Shown here piece after piece: positions 6,831 through 9,757 of a stretch of 9,757 nt of DNA (positions are counted from its first letter, which is position 1; every line of letters starts with the position of its first letter). The position numbers and the translations under genes were made by a program. The notes below the pieces were generated by a model, which had not been told where the DNA came from, ran no database searches, and saw only the letters and a program-made list of their open reading frames with translations. Origin of the DNA: an uncultured Alistipes sp. (GTDB taxonomy: Bacteria > Bacteroidota > Bacteroidia > Bacteroidales > Rikenellaceae); NCBI GenBank assembly GCA_900550925.1, contig URTU01000075.1:1-9757 (forward strand), given 5' to 3'.

Positions 6831-8660
6831 TTATTTTTCCGATTTCGATAATTTGCGCAACGGATTGAACGAATGTGCCGCTATTTCGAAGCCCGCATTC
6901 TTGTAGAACTCCACGAAGGTGAGTCGCATCGGGTGGACAAACGACGAGATCACCGACATGAACAGGTTGATTCCGTGACCTATCAGAAGGATGATCGCCA
7001 TCACGATCCATTTCACGACCGGTATGTCGGGACTCAGACCGTCGGCCAGCGAATTGAATACCGTAGCCAGAATACCGCCCGAGAGGCCGATGGCGAAGAG
7101 TCGTATGTAGGAGAGCACATCCGAAAGGATACCGGTGATATTGTTATATGTATCCCACAGTCCGCTGCCGAAGTTGACCAGCGGATTGCGTCCCGGAGTA
7201 TTCAACAGCAGCATCAGTACCAGACCTATGCCGATCACCACATAGAATGCCGGCGACGAGGTGGTAAAGAACGGGATGACCCACGCGCTGTTGAGCATCG
7301 GCAGGCCTCCGGCGATACATGCCGCCAGAAGAACCAGGAACCATCCGAGCGTCCCGAACGAATAGCGGAATCCGAAAGTCACCGAGGTGGTAATCACCTT
7401 CAGCAGCATACCAAGAAGTATCTGTACTATACCTATTGCCATTGCCATCGTGAAGAACTTGCCCTGGAAGTCGTAGAACGGGATCGACGGGAAGTACTCC
7501 GACAGGCTTATGCCGAAGAACGAACCGCAGATCAGTCCCACCGCCATCGTAGATATGGCACAGAGGATTGCGAACCACGAAGCCTGACGCATCATTCCGC
7601 CCTTTGACTTGCGGTACATGACCAGGCCGAGCAGCAGCAGGACCAAACCGTAACCGGCATCGTTCAGGCAGATTCCGAAAAAGAGCATGTAGAAGGGCGC
7701 AAAGAAGGGTGTCAGATCAAGCGTCCCGTATTTCGGACGGGCATACATGTCGCCAACCAGCTCGAACACCCTCGCAAACCAGTGGTTCTTCAGCTTCACC
7801 GGAACATCATCCTCCGGCGTCGGCTTGCGCTTGAAGTAGATCAGGTAAGGGGTCTCATCCAGCAGCGCATCGACCTGTGCCACGGTATCGGCCTCGGCCC
7901 ATCCCTCCATAACAACCAGCTTGCCGTCGGCAGCCTTCTCGTTCGACCTTACTACCCGCGTCAACTCCAACTGATCCTTCAACCGGTCGGTCGAAGAGGC
8001 TATCGCATCCACCGTCGCCGCACAACGCGCTATGGTCGACTCGACCGTCTCCAGTTCACGTTCCGCAGCTTCGGCTGCTTCGGCAGCCTCCAGATAGTTC
8101 ATCGTCGGCGCCTTCTGCTCCTCGGCATCTATGGCAATCTCATCGCCAGGCCGGCTGACAACCACAAAATATACCGAATGTCCCGTATCGGCAATCGTCT
8201 CGATCGCATAACGCTCGCTCCAATCCCCGATATTGGCCTTGAATACATTGGAATAACAGGTGAAGTATCGCAGCACGATCCCTTCGCCGGCAAGCGTCGA
8301 AACCCGTTCGGCCGAAAACTCGCCCCACGGCGCCAGATCCTCCGACGCCTTGCGCAGACGCGCTATCTCGGCCTTGAGCGCCGTCGCTCGCGACGATGCC
8401 TCGACATAGGCCGCATAAGCCTCGTCGCCATTCGAATAGGGAGTGCCGGCCTTGAAATCCTTCTCCGCGCACTTGGCACGCAGCGCTTCGACCGCCTTGC
8501 CGCGCGAATCCACCTCCGAAATCAACTTCAGGTCCGATTCCGAAGGCTCCCAGCCTGCAACGGTAACATCGACCAGCCCCAAATCCTGCAACCGGTCCAG
8601 GAACCGCTCGTGTTCGCCGCTGTAAAGCACGATATCATATTTGATCATCTTCGCTATCAT
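6831..8660 (-). CDS. V-type ATPase subunit I (membrane stator, a-subunit homologue)
   Basis: A 609-residue stator subunit that links the peripheral stalk to the membrane and provides the ion half-channels next to the K ring. Residues 1-300 are cytosolic, with two coiled-coil stretches (about 85-110 and 185-235, the latter containing a repeated A-A-E). Residues 315-570 hold about seven or eight membrane segments. GDMYARPKYGTLDLTPFFAP (303-322) is the family's entry motif. DVLSYIRLFAIGLSGG places the essential Arg at 520, and PMRLTFVEFYKN gives the second conserved Arg at 579. The start at 8660 overlaps the subunit D stop as ATGA, indicating translational coupling. Met5 is an alternative start. 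Confidence 0.95.
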   Translation of the reverse strand: MIAKMIKYDIVLYSGEHERFLDRLQDLGLVDVTVAGWEPSESDLKLISEVDSRGKAVEALRAKCAEKDFKAGTPYSNGDEAYAAYVEASSRATALKAEIARLRKASEDLAPWGEFSAERVSTLAGEGIVLRYFTCYSNVFKANIGDWSERYAIETIADTGHSVYFVVVSRPGDEIAIDAEEQKAPTMNYLEAAEAAEAAERELETVESTIARCAATVDAIASSTDRLKDQLELTRVVRSNEKAADGKLVVMEGWAEADTVAQVDALLDETPYLIYFKRKPTPEDDVPVKLKNHWFARVFELVGDMYARPKYGTLDLTPFFAPFYMLFFGICLNDAGYGLVLLLLGLVMYRKSKGGMMRQASWFAILCAISTMAVGLICGSFFGISLSEYFPSIPFYDFQGKFFTMAMAIGIVQILLGMLLKVITTSVTFGFRYSFGTLGWFLVLLAACIAGGLPMLNSAWVIPFFTTSSPAFYVVIGIGLVLMLLLNTPGRNPLVNFGSGLWDTYNNITGILSDVLSYIRLFAIGLSGGILATVFNSLADGLSPDIPVVKWIVMAIILLIGHGINLFMSVISSFVHPMRLTFVEFYKNAGFEIAAHSFNPLRKLSKSEK

Positions 8661-9265
8661 ACCGTCGCGCCCTCCTCGGCCTGTTGATGTTTGTTCTTGA
8701 CTATCTTCTGCGCACTCTTCGAGAGGTTCTCCTCATCCTCGAGGAAGCGCTTGATCTTGCGTATGGCATCCTCGTAGCCCGGAATCTGGACCTTCTCATA
8801 AAGGTTTACCTTCTGAGTGGTCTTCTTGCGGGCGAAATCGAGCATGCGGCTTTTACGCTCGGCGATCTGCGACTCGAGACCCAACGTTGCCAGCTCCTTG
8901 AGCAGCGCAATCCCGTCCGGATACCATATCGGCGACCCGAACAGATCGTAAGGCTTCTCGCGGAACTTGACCTCCTGCAGAACCGGTATGCGAACACCGG
9001 CGATCTTCTGCGTCGAGAGCTCGACATCCTCAACCGTCAGCAGTTCCGGGTCGAACTCTCCCCACAAGGCGACCATATAGTCGTATTGCGCCGAGAGATC
9101 CGACAACCGCCGCTCATAGTCCGAAGCTACGGCCTTGGCCTTCTTGACCTCCAACCGCAAGGCACTCTCCTTGCTCTTGATGGTCGGAAGGGCCTTTTGC
9201 CGCATCGTGAGCTGCTTGCCCAACTCGCCAAGCGATGTCTTGTTGTATTGAAACTTTATAGCCAT
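8657..9265 (-). CDS. V-type ATPase subunit D (central rotor shaft)
   Basis: A 202-residue central-stalk subunit that transmits rotation between the A3B3 head and the K ring. It begins MAIKFQYNKTSL, has the typical N-terminal helix (LTMRQKALPTIKSKESALRLEVKKA region, about 18-42) and ends in a long basic helix with QKVNLYEKVQIP near 150, the family's signature close to the C-terminal coiled coil. I chose ATG 9265. A TTG at 9271 is in frame but would add only two residues and is less likely. It starts 22 bases after the subunit B stop, and its own stop overlaps the subunit I start. Confidence 0.93.
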   Translation of the reverse strand: MAIKFQYNKTSLGELGKQLTMRQKALPTIKSKESALRLEVKKAKAVASDYERRLSDLSAQYDYMVALWGEFDPELLTVEDVELSTQKIAGVRIPVLQEVKFREKPYDLFGSPIWYPDGIALLKELATLGLESQIAERKSRMLDFARKKTTQKVNLYEKVQIPGYEDAIRKIKRFLEDEENLSKSAQKIVKNKHQQAEEGATV

Positions 9266-9287
9266 TGCCAATCAGTTTGACGTTCAG

Positions 9288-9757
9288 CTAATTTTTCCAG
9301 TATTTATCCACCAGCTCCTGCTTGATGGCAACCTCCGTCGGGGTGAAATATTTCGCGAACAGCGCCCATGCCGTATCAAGCATCTGCGTGATCTCGATAT
9401 TGACGTCGATCGAAAGCAGTTTCTCCGAGTAGTCGTGCGCGAACTTCAATGCTCGTTCGTCGTAGTCCGACAGGTCGAAACCGTTCTCCAGCTTGGTCTT
9501 GGCATTGGCCGCATCGGCGTAGAGACGGACGCAGGCATTCATCACCTGGGGATGGTCCTCGCGGGTCTTCTTGCCGATAACCAGCTGCTTCAGACGCGAC
9601 AGCGACCGGAACGGGTCGACGATGACCTTACCCGTATCGGAGTCGTTGCGCAGGAACAACTGACCCTCGGTGATGTAACCCGTATTGTCAGGCACGGCAT
9701 GGGTGATGTCGCCGCCCGAAAGGGTGGTCACGGCGATGATCGTAATCGAACCGCCGT
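9288..9757 (-). CDS. V-type ATPase subunit B, C-terminal part (partial)
   Basis: The frame is open to the window edge; about 155 C-terminal residues are visible. They begin GGSITIIAVTTLSGGDITH, followed by PDNTGYITEGQLFL, the hallmark of the non-catalytic nucleotide-binding subunit of the A3B3 head. SLSRL places an Arg at 9594-9596, in the position of the arginine finger that completes the catalytic site of subunit A. The C-terminal helical domain ends VDKYWKN. An apparent GTG start at 9731 is internal and not the true start. Position before D matches the usual A-B-D order. Confidence 0.94.
   Translation of the reverse strand, partial: GGSITIIAVTTLSGGDITHAVPDNTGYITEGQLFLRNDSDTGKVIVDPFRSLSRLKQLVIGKKTREDHPQVMNACVRLYADAANAKTKLENGFDLSDYDERALKFAHDYSEKLLSIDVNIEITQMLDTAWALFAKYFTPTEVAIKQELVDKYWKN

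Noticed and set aside
9288..9731. Subunit B fragment as a complete 147-residue protein starting at GTG 9731
   Set aside because: The upstream codons continue in frame as G-G-S-I-T-I-I-A, matching the subunit B core, so it is the tail of a larger gene cut by the window edge.

Overview
The window looks like chromosomal DNA from a member of the Bacteroidales, most like Alistipes. This rests on four things: moderately high G+C core genes, four copies of the Bacteroidetes -7 element TAnnTTTG upstream of genes, mostly weak Shine-Dalgarno sites, and a V-type ATPase operon ending B-D-I-K. The genus is inferred from the overall gene style, not from a search.

Left part (1-1573): the 5' end of an unidentified minus-strand gene at the edge, then a secreted DUF1573-family protein (minus). 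A divergent promoter region follows, then tRNA-Asn(GTT) (plus) with a full TTTG/TAnnTTTG promoter, a purine-rich spacer and a strong intrinsic terminator.

Islet (about 1574-2426): markedly AT-rich DNA holding one small doubtful ORF and a serine-acetyltransferase-like left-handed beta-helix enzyme. It is wedged between the tRNA terminator and a core operon and was probably acquired laterally. The acetyltransferase gene contains a run of nine G inside the coding sequence. A gain or loss of one G would stop translation before the catalytic domain, so the gene is a candidate for phase variation. A second run of nine G lies just after the tRNA.

Central part (2439-6164): a minus-strand pair, aroB (3-dehydroquinate synthase) followed by a family-6-like DNA glycosylase, and divergently the translational GTPase gene typA/bipA.

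Right part (6165-9757): a 19-bp perfect-stem terminator separates typA from the convergent V-ATPase operon. The visible portion, in transcription order, is the C-terminal part of subunit B, then D, I and K. Subunit K carries the residues that bind Na+ in the Enterococcus hirae rotor ring, so a sodium-coupled enzyme is predicted.

Most of the window is ordinary housekeeping DNA. I see no defence system, CRISPR array, transposase or other complete new system. The observations most worth checking are the G-tract acetyltransferase islet beside tRNA-Asn and the predicted Na+ coupling of the V-ATPase.
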